Positions 18,543 to 25,804 of a stretch of DNA of 64,000 nt are shown here, in pieces. A program made the position numbers and the translations under genes. The DNA comes from Lachnospiraceae bacterium (GTDB lineage: Bacteria > Bacillota > Clostridia > Lachnospirales > Lachnospiraceae), in NCBI GenBank assembly GCA_900759665.1, contig CAAEWE010000050.1, forward strand, positions 8,883 through 72,882, given 5' to 3'. The notes under the pieces are model-generated. The model was not told the DNA's origin and did not search any database. It was given only the letters and a program-made list of their open reading frames with translations. The first letter of the stretch is position 1; each line of letters starts with the position of its first letter.

Positions 18543-18568
18543 ATTTAAGAAAAATTTAATGACAAGGA

Positions 18569-18595
18569 TAAACTTTCGTGAGAAATATACGATAT
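18569..18595 (+). promoter_or_regulatory. Sigma-28 (SigD)-like promoter
   Basis: TAAACTTT (18569-18576), 11-bp spacer, TACGATAT (18588-18595) against the flagellar sigma-28 consensus TAAAGTTT-N11-GCCGATAA: 7 of 8 and 5 of 8 match, with the core CGATA intact. No good sigma-A -35 accompanies the nearby TATACT. It lies 24 bp before the start codon of the FliD-like gene. Inference from consensus only. Confidence 0.5.
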
Positions 18596-18618
18596 ACTAT
18601 ATAGAGAAGGAGGTATTT

Positions 18619-19365
18619 ATGGCAATGAATGGTATTAACAATCAATCGAATATTTCAAGTCTTTATAACAGCATTTTTGGTATCGGAAGCAACAGTCAAA
18701 GTGGCATTTCCTATGGAATCAGTGATCTGGCGATGATCCGAAACGGCTCCTACGGCAAGCTGATGAAGGCTTACTATGCAACAGAGAATACAGGAAAGAC
18801 AGATTCCTCCAAGACGGAGGAGGAGATAAAGGCAGATCAGACAAAGTTAGTCGGTGTAAAGAGTCAGGCGGCTTCTTTAAATAACAGTCTGGAGGATCTG
18901 CGGAGTAAATCTCTTTATGAGCCGGCCGGTACCGATGACAAAGGGAAAAATACATATGATCAGGATAAGATCACCAAAAGCGTGAAGGATTTTGTAGACA
19001 AGTACAATTCTTATGTGAAGTCCTCTTCCGATGTGGATTCCGTATCCATTTTGAAGAAGTCTGTCAGTATGGTAGGTTTCACGGCAAAGAATGCAGGCAT
19101 GCTTTCCAGGATCGGTATCACGATCGGAGAGAACAATCAGCTGACGGTCAATGAGGATAAGCTGAAAAATGCCAGTGTACACGATATTTCGTCCTTGTTC
19201 CAGGGCGGAGGCTCTTATGGTGATTCTGTACAGAATCTGGCGAGACAGAGCTATCAGCTTGCTAACAGTCAGGCATATCAGAGAGGCAATGGATCTTCTT
19301 ATACATATTCCGGCCGGTATTTGGCACTGGGCGGAGCCAATGGTGTGCTGGACAGATATCTGTAA
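18619..19365 (+). CDS. FliD-like (flagellar cap C-domain) orphan protein
   Basis: A 248-residue protein with no signal peptide. Residues about 120-215 resemble the C-terminal domain of the flagellar filament cap FliD: a VKDFVDKYNSYV block, then LSRIGITIGENNQLTVNEDK and a segment ending ISSLFQGG, matching the pattern 'GI....G.L..D...L...........LF'. It is about half the length of true FliD. The N-terminal third is Ser/Asn/Gly-rich. ATG 18619 follows AGAAGGAGGT; the frame is open further upstream inside ygiQ, but that is read-through. No flagellar genes are nearby. A strong terminator follows. Family resemblance is moderate; role unknown. Confidence 0.65.
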   Translation: MAMNGINNQSNISSLYNSIFGIGSNSQSGISYGISDLAMIRNGSYGKLMKAYYATENTGKTDSSKTEEEIKADQTKLVGVKSQAASLNNSLEDLRSKSLYEPAGTDDKGKNTYDQDKITKSVKDFVDKYNSYVKSSSDVDSVSILKKSVSMVGFTAKNAGMLSRIGITIGENNQLTVNEDKLKNASVHDISSLFQGGGSYGDSVQNLARQSYQLANSQAYQRGNGSSYTYSGRYLALGGANGVLDRYL

Positions 19366-19405
19366 GGAGAGTGCCTGCACGGGACTTATATGAATGACAT
19401 TTGGG

Positions 19406-19455
19406 ACACCCCCCGATCCGGGAGTATAGTGGTTTACGGATCCGGGGGTGTTTTT
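19406..19455 (+). terminator. Rho-independent terminator after the FliD-like gene
   Basis: ACACCCCCCGATCCG (19406-19420) pairs with CGGATCCGGGGGTGT (19437-19451) with one mismatch, followed by TTTTT. It ends the FliD-like transcript before the rsmE promoter. Confidence 0.85.
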
Positions 19456-19461
19456 GCGTAC

Positions 19462-19490
19462 TTGCACCATTTGGTCATTATGAGTATAAT
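19462..19490 (+). promoter_or_regulatory. Promoter of the rsmE-cysteine desulfurase-thiI run
   Basis: TTGCAC (19462-19467), exact 17-bp spacer, perfect TATAAT (19485-19490). The predicted transcript start near 19497 rules out ATG codons at 19481 and 19489 as the rsmE start. Confidence 0.75.
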
Positions 19491-19521
19491 GAAGGAAAAT
19501 GATTTAGAGGAGGCAGAGCCG

Positions 19522-20262
19522 TTGTATCGCTTTTATATTGGGCAGGATCAGATTGAAGAGGATCAGATCCATATTTTGGATTCCGATGTGAATCATATCA
19601 AAAACGTGCTTCGTCTGGAGCCGGGGGACTGGCTGGTGGCATGTGATGGGGAGGGCACGGATTATGTGTGCCGTATTCAGTCATTGTCACAGGAGGAGGT
19701 TACCCTTTCTATTGAAAAGAAACAGGAAAGCGGAACGGAGTTAGATACCCGGATCACATTGTTTCAGGGGATTCCCAAAAAGGATAAGATGGAATTTATC
19801 ATTCAGAAGGCGGTAGAGCTGGGAGTGTATGAGATCGTTCCTGTTATGATGAAACGCTGTGTGGTCAAGCTGTCCGAAGCGGGAAAGATTCAGAAAAAGA
19901 CGCAGCGCTGGCAGGCAATTGCGGAAGCGGCGGCCAAGCAGTGTGACCGCGGTATTATCCCGGTGGTACATGCCCCAGTGACCATGGAGCAGGCGTTTGA
20001 CATGGCATCCTCCTTAGAGTACAATATGATACCGTACGAATTACAGGATGGGATACAGGTATCGAGACAGATCGTGGAGGAAGCATGCTCCAAAGAGTCC
20101 GTAGGGATCTTTATCGGACCGGAGGGTGGTCTGGAGAAGGAAGAAGTGGAAAAGGCCATAGAGATCGGGGCAAAACCGATCACCCTGGGCAAAAGGATTC
20201 TTCGGACAGAGACAGCCGGAATGGCACTTCTTTCAATCATGATGTTTCAGTTACAGAAGTGA
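19522..20262 (+). CDS. rsmE: 16S rRNA m3U1498 methyltransferase
   Basis: RsmE methylates N3 of U1498 in 16S rRNA, using SAM, late in 30S assembly. 246 residues. An N-terminal PUA-like domain (opening LYRFYIGQDQ) is followed by a SPOUT fold with the knot motifs GIFIGPEGGL near residue 198 and LGKRILRTETAGMA near residue 225. The TTG at 19522 is chosen because AGAGGAGG (19505-19512) precedes it, because the family begins at this tyrosine-arginine, and because the promoter excludes upstream starts. The desulfurase gene begins 9 bp after it, so they are likely co-transcribed. Confidence 0.9.
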   Translation: MYRFYIGQDQIEEDQIHILDSDVNHIKNVLRLEPGDWLVACDGEGTDYVCRIQSLSQEEVTLSIEKKQESGTELDTRITLFQGIPKKDKMEFIIQKAVELGVYEIVPVMMKRCVVKLSEAGKIQKKTQRWQAIAEAAAKQCDRGIIPVVHAPVTMEQAFDMASSLEYNMIPYELQDGIQVSRQIVEEACSKESVGIFIGPEGGLEKEEVEKAIEIGAKPITLGKRILRTETAGMALLSIMMFQLQK

Positions 20263-20271
20263 GGATAAAAC

Positions 20272-21435
20272 ATGGAAGCGTATTTAGATAATGCAGCAAC
20301 CACACGGGTATTTCCGGAGGTGCGTGATATTATGCTGCAGGTGATGGAGAAGGATTTTGGGAATCCCTCCTCCAGACATACCAAGGGAATTGAGGCAGAG
20401 GGCTATGTCACCAAGGCGGTACAGCAGATTGCCGGAACGTTGAAATGCCAGCCCAAGGAGATTATTCTGACCTCCGGAGGGACAGAGAGTAACAACATGG
20501 CACTGATTGGCACTGCGCTTGCCAATCAGAGAGCCGGAAAGCATGTGATCACCACAAGGATTGAGCATGCATCTATTCATGAGCCTTTTGGACGGCTGGA
20601 GCAGATGGGGTATGAAGCACAGTATCTGCCGGTGGACCAGAATGGACATGTACAGCCGGAGGTATTGGAGGAAGCGGTGCGGGAGGATACCCTGTTAGTT
20701 TCCGTTATGATGGTCAATAATGAGATGGGAGCCGTAGAGGATATCAAAAGGCTCGCGGCAGTGGCAAAGCAGAAAAATCCCAATGTGATCTTTCATGTGG
20801 ATGCGATTCAGGCATATGGCAAGTACAAGATCGTCCCGAAACGTCTGGGAATCGATCTGATGTCCGTCAGCGGGCATAAGATACACGGACCAAAGGGGAG
20901 CGGTTTTCTCTATGTCAGAGACGGCGTAAAGATCAGTCCGATCATTCTGGGAGGCGGCCAGCAGAGAGGCATGCGCTCCGGTACCGAGAATGTTCCGGCG
21001 ATTGCAGGTCTTGGTGAAGCGGTCCGGCTGATCTATCAGCAGTACAGCGAGAAGGTGGAACGTCTCTACGCCTTGAAGCAGCGTCTGATGGATGGATTGA
21101 CCGCTATGGAGGGCGTGACCATCAACGGGATCAACGGACTTTCCCTGACGGAGACGGCACCACATATTGTCAGTGCAAGCTTTGACGGGATCAAAAGTGA
21201 GGTTATGCTTCATGCACTGGCACAGGAGGGCGTCTATGTGTCCTCCGGGTCGGCATGCTCGTCCAATCATCCGGATCTCAGCGGCACATTAAAAGCAATC
21301 GGCGTGGAGGACAGACTCCTGGATTCCACACTGCGGTTCAGTTTCTCGGTGCTTAGCACAGAGGAGGAGGTGGATCACGCACTGGAGGCAGTCGCAAAGG
21401 TTCTGCCACAGCTTCGGCGGTTTGTGAAGAAATAA
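20272..21435 (+). CDS. Cysteine desulfurase (NifS/IscS family)
   Basis: A 387-residue PLP enzyme that moves sulfur from cysteine to an active-site cysteine persulfide. Opening MEAYLDNAATT is typical; the PLP lysine is in SGHKIHGPKGSG near residue 203 and the persulfide cysteine in SSGSACSS near residue 328. The short loop around this cysteine is IscS-like/NifS-like rather than SufS-like. Directly upstream of thiI (67-bp gap), the arrangement seen for dedicated desulfurases such as NifZ of Bacillus that hand sulfur to ThiI. I infer that role here. Confidence 0.92.
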   Translation: MEAYLDNAATTRVFPEVRDIMLQVMEKDFGNPSSRHTKGIEAEGYVTKAVQQIAGTLKCQPKEIILTSGGTESNNMALIGTALANQRAGKHVITTRIEHASIHEPFGRLEQMGYEAQYLPVDQNGHVQPEVLEEAVREDTLLVSVMMVNNEMGAVEDIKRLAAVAKQKNPNVIFHVDAIQAYGKYKIVPKRLGIDLMSVSGHKIHGPKGSGFLYVRDGVKISPIILGGGQQRGMRSGTENVPAIAGLGEAVRLIYQQYSEKVERLYALKQRLMDGLTAMEGVTINGINGLSLTETAPHIVSASFDGIKSEVMLHALAQEGVYVSSGSACSSNHPDLSGTLKAIGVEDRLLDSTLRFSFSVLSTEEEVDHALEAVAKVLPQLRRFVKK

Positions 21436-21502
21436 TATAATGCAGCTTGATCTACCCAATATCATAATATAGATTAAGTCAACAAAGAAATGGAGAAAAT
21501 AT

Positions 21503-22684
21503 ATGTATCAGGCATTCTTAGTAAAATATGCGGAAATCGGAATAAAAGGAAAGAACAGATATAAATTCGAAAATGCCCTCTGCCAGCAGATGGAGCGTAC
21601 CCTGAAGCCACTGGAGGGCGAGTTTGTGGTAGAACGTCAGCAGGGACGTATTTTTGTGGAGGCAAAGGGGGACTTTGACGAGGATGATGTGATCGAAGCG
21701 CTGCAGCATGTTTTTGGTATTTCAGGAATCTGTCCGGTCAATGTGATCGAGGACAAGACCTGGGAAAATGTAGCTAAAGGTGTAGGAGACTTTGTAGAGC
21801 AGCAGTATGACAAGCTTGATTTCACCTTTAAGGTAGAGTCCAAGAGAAGTGATAAGCATTATCCCATGACATCACCGGAGGTATGTGTGGAGACGGGAGC
21901 ATATCTGCTGGATCGTTTCCCGGAGCTTCGTGTAGATGTCCATAAACCAGAGGTGCGTATCTGGGTAGAGATCCGCGAGAAGGCGTATGTATATTCCAAG
22001 GTGATTAGGGGGGCCGGCGGAATGCCTCTGGGAACAAACGGCAGTGCCATGCTTCTTCTGTCCGGCGGTATTGACAGTCCGGTGGCAGGATATATGATCG
22101 CCAAGAGAGGTGTATTTATTGATGCGGTATATTTTCATGCACCGCCATACACCAGTGAGAGGGCAAAGCAGAAGGTCGTGGATCTCGCAGAGCTTGTTTC
22201 AAAATATACCGGACCGATCCGTCTTCATGTGGTCAATTTTACGGACATACAGATGTATATTTATGAGACATGCCCTCATGAAGAATTAACGATCCTGATG
22301 CGCCGTTATATGATGCGTATTGCAGAAACACTGGCTAAGAAAAACGACTGTCTCGGTCTGATCACCGGCGAGAGCATTGGCCAGGTGGCAAGCCAGACCA
22401 TGCAGAGTCTGGCGGCGACCAATGAAGTGTGTACGCTGCCGGTATACCGTCCGCTGATCGGTTTTGACAAGCAGGAGATCGTGGAGTTGTCCGAAAAGAT
22501 CAATACCTACGAGACATCCATTCAGCCATATGAAGACTGCTGTACCATTTTTGTCGCAAAACATCCGGTCACAAAACCGGAGCTTAAAATGCTTCATCGT
22601 TCCGAGGAGAAGCTTGTGGGCAAGATTGACGAGATGGTAAAGACCGCACTGGATAACGTAGAGATCATTACGGTAGGAGAGTAG
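21503..22684 (+). CDS. thiI: tRNA 4-thiouridine synthase
   Basis: ThiI adenylates and thiolates U8 in tRNA and can also take part in thiazole sulfur transfer for thiamine. 393 residues: N-terminal ferredoxin-like plus THUMP domain (residues 1-165), then a PP-loop ATPase with LLLSGGIDSPVAGYM near residue 185. No C-terminal rhodanese domain is present, as is usual for Firmicutes; the persulfide would come from the adjacent desulfurase. EDCCTIF near residue 345 is the conserved cysteine region. Start ATG follows TGGAGAAAAT. Confidence 0.94.
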   Translation: MYQAFLVKYAEIGIKGKNRYKFENALCQQMERTLKPLEGEFVVERQQGRIFVEAKGDFDEDDVIEALQHVFGISGICPVNVIEDKTWENVAKGVGDFVEQQYDKLDFTFKVESKRSDKHYPMTSPEVCVETGAYLLDRFPELRVDVHKPEVRIWVEIREKAYVYSKVIRGAGGMPLGTNGSAMLLLSGGIDSPVAGYMIAKRGVFIDAVYFHAPPYTSERAKQKVVDLAELVSKYTGPIRLHVVNFTDIQMYIYETCPHEELTILMRRYMMRIAETLAKKNDCLGLITGESIGQVASQTMQSLAATNEVCTLPVYRPLIGFDKQEIVELSEKINTYETSIQPYEDCCTIFVAKHPVTKPELKMLHRSEEKLVGKIDEMVKTALDNVEIITVGE

Positions 22685-22689
22685 AGAAA

Positions 22690-22765
22690 AAGAGCAAAGA
22701 AAAAGAGAACACCATTGGTGTTCTCTGTACTTCTCTTAAATGGAAAACCTCAGGAATCCCTGAGG
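22690..22765 (-). terminator. Two tandem hairpin terminators of the HPr-like gene
   Basis: Hairpin 1: stem 22704-22713/22717-22726 (AGAGAACACC/GGTGTTCTCT), with a T-rich run after it on the minus strand. Hairpin 2: CCTCAGG/CCTGAGG at 22748-22765, followed on the minus strand by TTTT. Both suit the minus-strand gene; on the plus strand, for thiI, the T-runs are poor. Confidence 0.7.
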
Positions 22766-22789
22766 AAACTCATAAAGGTATGTAATAAA

Positions 22790-23023
22790 TTACTCTACGA
22801 TGTATGGAGCGAGAGTCTTAAGAATCTCATCGATGTTGTCATCATCATGGATGTTCAGATCGATAGCCTTGGAAAGATCCAGACTGAAGATTCCCATAAT
22901 AGACTTTGCGTCAATCACATATCTTCCGGATACCAGATCAAAATCAGTATTGAAGTTTGTTACATCGTTTACAAATGCCTTAACCTTGTCGATTGAGTTT
23001 AAAGAAATCTTTACTGTTTTCAT
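22790..23023 (-). CDS. HPr/Crh-like protein lacking the active-site histidine
   Basis: A 77-residue HPr-fold protein. Alignment with Bacillus HPr keeps the region around regulatory Ser46 nearly intact (DAKSIMGIFSLD against LKSIMGVMSLG), while the GIHARPA segment with phospho-His15 reads SIDKVKA. It therefore cannot carry phosphate in the PTS but could still be phosphorylated on serine by HPr kinase, like Crh in Bacillus. ATG at 23021-23023 has AGGAGGT upstream; a frame extension above it lacks a start signal. Promoter at 23058-23086; two terminators follow. Cytosolic. The regulatory role is inferred. Confidence 0.78.
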   Translation of the reverse strand: MKTVKISLNSIDKVKAFVNDVTNFNTDFDLVSGRYVIDAKSIMGIFSLDLSKAIDLNIHDDDNIDEILKTLAPYIVE

Positions 23024-23057
23024 AACTATTACCTCCTCATTGATTTTGTTCATCTTT

Positions 23058-23086
23058 ATACTAGACACAACGGGACAAAAAGTCAA
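23058..23086 (-). promoter_or_regulatory. Promoter of the HPr-like gene
   Basis: Minus strand: TTGACT (23081-23086), 17-bp spacer, TAGTAT (23058-23063), about 35 bp before the start codon. Confidence 0.65.
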
Positions 23087-23211
23087 TATACAATGTTGCC
23101 AAAAAATATCACGAAAAACCTGTGAGGAATGCTATATTTTGGTAAAAACACCGAAACTGCGTAAAAAATATGTGAAAATTTTTAAAATATAAAAGAAAAA
23201 TGGAGTTCAAA

Positions 23212-24582
23212 ATGAAAATTGCTTTTTTAACATTGGGCTGTAAAGTAAATGCATACGAAACAGAAAAAATGAAAACACAATTTGAGACAGAAGGCTATGA
23301 AATAGTTTCCTTTTCGGAAAAGGCAGATGTCTATGTGGTCAATACATGTACCGTTACCAATATTGCAGACCGGAAATCAAGAAAAATGCTTCACCGTGCC
23401 CGCCGCATGAATCCGGATGCGGTGGTTGTGGCTGCAGGATGTTATGTGGATTCTGCCCGTCAGAAGGGAGAGGAGGACGAAAGTGTCGATCTTTTTATTG
23501 GCAATGAAGACAAAGAAACCATGATATCCATGGTAGAAGAATTAATGGAAAAAAAGGGTATTATCCATCAGGAAAATTGTCCGGATCATGTCATGGGAGA
23601 AATGTCACAAAAGGCAGAAAAAGAGCTGCATACCAGAGCTTATATTAAGATTCAGAATGGCTGTAACCAGTACTGCAGTTACTGTATTATTCCTTATGTC
23701 AGAGGAAAGCTCGAGAGCCGTTCCATGGAAGATATTTTGTCCGAGACAAAAAAGCTTGCCGCTGCCGGATTTCATGAAATTGTATTGACGGGAATTCATC
23801 TTTCCTCCTTTGGTGTGGACCGGGAATTTGAAAAAACAGATGCCAATAGTTTTGTAAAACTTCAGGGAAAATATCTGCTGGAATTATTGCAGAAAATGGC
23901 ACAGGTTTCCGGAATCGAGAGGCTGCGTCTGGGATCTTTAGAGCCGCGGATCATTACCGGAGAATTTGTAAAAAAACTGGCGGAAATTCCGGAGGTGTGT
24001 CCTCATTTTCATCTTTCTCTGCAGAGCGGATGTGATGCGACATTAAAGAGAATGAATCGTCATTATTCGTCACAGGAATATCTGCAGGGAGTGGAAATTT
24101 TACGGAAGTATTTTAAAGATCCTGCGATCACCACCGATATTATTGTGGGATTTCCGGGAGAGACAGAGGACGAATTTCAGACTACCTGTGATTTTGCCAG
24201 GAAAGTGTCTTTTGCCCAGATTCATGTATTTAAATATTCCAGACGCCACGGTACCGTTGCAGACCGTATGGAGGATCAGGTGGATGAGCAGGTAAAAAAC
24301 AGCCGGAGTGACAGACTGTTAGCGGTAGAAGCAGAGCTGGAAAAGCAGTATCAGCAGAAATTTCAGGGGCGGATACAGAAGGTTCTGATCGAGGAACCGG
24401 TTCTGATCGGGGATGCAAAATATCTGGTGGGATATAATGAAAGATATGTCCGGATCGCGGTACGGTATGAAGAAGGAAGATGCGACGAAAGCCTTTGTAA
24501 CAGCCTGATAGAGGTGCATATTAATGGCTCGCTGGACGGAGATATTTTACTTGGAACATGGGAAAGGGCTTGTAATTTATAA
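23212..24582 (+). CDS. mtaB: tRNA ms2t6A37 methylthiotransferase
   Basis: MtaB adds a methylthio group to t6A37 of tRNAs, a radical SAM reaction with two 4Fe-4S clusters. 456 residues. The N-terminal UPF0004 domain opens FLTLGCKVNAYET; the radical SAM motif is CNQYCSYCIIPYVRG near residue 147; a C-terminal TRAM domain covers about the last 65 residues. The LTLGCKVN opening separates MtaB from MiaB. ATG 23212 follows TGGAG at 7-nt spacing and is preferred over ATG 23200, which has no ribosome site. Confidence 0.93.
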   Translation: MKIAFLTLGCKVNAYETEKMKTQFETEGYEIVSFSEKADVYVVNTCTVTNIADRKSRKMLHRARRMNPDAVVVAAGCYVDSARQKGEEDESVDLFIGNEDKETMISMVEELMEKKGIIHQENCPDHVMGEMSQKAEKELHTRAYIKIQNGCNQYCSYCIIPYVRGKLESRSMEDILSETKKLAAAGFHEIVLTGIHLSSFGVDREFEKTDANSFVKLQGKYLLELLQKMAQVSGIERLRLGSLEPRIITGEFVKKLAEIPEVCPHFHLSLQSGCDATLKRMNRHYSSQEYLQGVEILRKYFKDPAITTDIIVGFPGETEDEFQTTCDFARKVSFAQIHVFKYSRRHGTVADRMEDQVDEQVKNSRSDRLLAVEAELEKQYQQKFQGRIQKVLIEEPVLIGDAKYLVGYNERYVRIAVRYEEGRCDESLCNSLIEVHINGSLDGDILLGTWERACNL

Positions 24583-24642
24583 AAAGATATATTACTATAT
24601 TGAATAGATATGTGCTCGTGAAAGGATGGAGGTAGTGCCATT

Positions 24643-24903
24643 ATGCAGGAAATCAATAACACACAATATTTTAACGTACAGAAGGATATGGATTTCGAGG
24701 TAAAGGATGTCATTGCCCGGATTTATGAAGCATTGACCGAGAAGGGATATAATCCGGTCAATCAGATCGTCGGTTATGTGATGTCGGGAGATCCAACCTA
24801 TATTACCAGCCATAAGGGAGCGAGAAGTCTTATTATGCGCGTGGAGCGTGATGAGATCATTGAAGTGCTTCTGGAAGATTATATTCAGAATAATTTCAAA
24901 TAA
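24643..24903 (+). CDS. ireB: IreB family regulatory phosphoprotein (UPF0297)
   Basis: An 86-residue cytosolic protein of the IreB/YrzL family, substrate of the PASTA kinase IreK in Enterococcus, where it modulates cephalosporin resistance. Characteristic stretches: FNVQKDMD, VIARIYEALTEKGYNP and GDPTYITSHKGAR. The N-terminal Thr (NNTQYF) corresponds to the phosphorylation region. GGAGGTAG stands upstream. It heads the conserved ireB-ruvX-DUF1292 cluster of Firmicutes. Confidence 0.92.
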   Translation: MQEINNTQYFNVQKDMDFEVKDVIARIYEALTEKGYNPVNQIVGYVMSGDPTYITSHKGARSLIMRVERDEIIEVLLEDYIQNNFK

Positions 24904-24979
24904 TTCCAGGCAGATTATCGGAAGAGGGTTTTCCGGTGTTTTCACAGAGTGACGAAGGCAGAGGAATGGAGGAAAAACA

Positions 24980-25402
24980 GTGAGGATCATGGGATTGGAC
25001 TATGGTGACAAAACCGTAGGAGTTGCCATTAGTGATGAGCTGCTGCTGACGGCGCAGCCTGTGGAAACGATTTCGCGAGAGAGACCGGCGAAGCTTCGCA
25101 AGACATTTGCACGGATAGAGGAACTGATCACAACGTATGAGGTGGACCGGATCGTACTGGGTCTTCCCAAGAGGATGGACAACCAGGAGGGAGAACGCTG
25201 CGAGCGGACCAGAGAGTTTGGAGATCAGTTGGCAAAACGTACGGGAATCGAGATCATATATCAGGATGAGCGTCTGACCACAAAGGAAGCAGACGCAGTA
25301 TTAAATGAGGGTGGAGTCCGGAAGGAAAACCGAAAAGAGTATATTGACAAGCTTGCGGCATCGTTGATCCTGCAGGGCTATCTTGATATACTCGCAAAAT
25401 AG
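24980..25402 (+). CDS. ruvX: Putative Holliday junction resolvase / pre-16S rRNA nuclease YqgF
   Basis: A 140-residue RNase H-fold nuclease. The opening MRIMGLDYGDKTVGVA carries the first catalytic aspartate; VLGLPKRMDNQEG near residue 60, and YQDERLTT with a second acidic residue near residue 95, are family motifs. Family members process the 5' end of 16S rRNA and may act on branched DNA. GTG start after GGAGGAAAAACA. Middle gene of the ireB cluster; DUF1292 starts 15 bp after. Confidence 0.92.
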   Translation: MRIMGLDYGDKTVGVAISDELLLTAQPVETISRERPAKLRKTFARIEELITTYEVDRIVLGLPKRMDNQEGERCERTREFGDQLAKRTGIEIIYQDERLTTKEADAVLNEGGVRKENRKEYIDKLAASLILQGYLDILAK

Positions 25403-25417
25403 GAATGGAGATCATAG

Positions 25418-25678
25418 ATGCAGAGTATTAATTTTATCACGGATGAAGGGGAGGAGATCCCTTTTTATATAATCGAGCAGACTACATTGGCAGGAAAGGA
25501 TTTTTTGCTGGTGACCGACAGCGATACGGACGAGGATGAGGCAGAGGTCTATATTATGCAGGAGATCAGTGATCAGGAGGATCAGACTGTTTATGAGTTT
25601 GTAGAGGATGAGGCACAATTAGAAGCACTTTCCAAGGTGTTTGCAGAATTGCTGGGCGACGTGGATATTCAAATGTAG
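25418..25678 (+). CDS. DUF1292 (YrzB-like) protein
   Basis: An 86-residue very acidic protein of the DUF1292 family, third gene of the ireB-ruvX-DUF1292 cluster. FITDEGEEIPFYIIEQT and YIMQEISDQED fit the family. No catalytic motif; function unknown. ATG follows GGAATGGAGATCATAG. Confidence 0.88.
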   Translation: MQSINFITDEGEEIPFYIIEQTTLAGKDFLLVTDSDTDEDEAEVYIMQEISDQEDQTVYEFVEDEAQLEALSKVFAELLGDVDIQM

Positions 25679-25804
25679 AAGGATGCAGAAAAGAGATGTC
25701 TGACAGACGGGGAAGAGGTCTGGAAAGGCTTTGTTTTTCTGTACAATTTTCTGGATTTTAATCAAATAATAAATAAATAAATCAAAGAAAGGCAGGGTAT
25801 TTCA

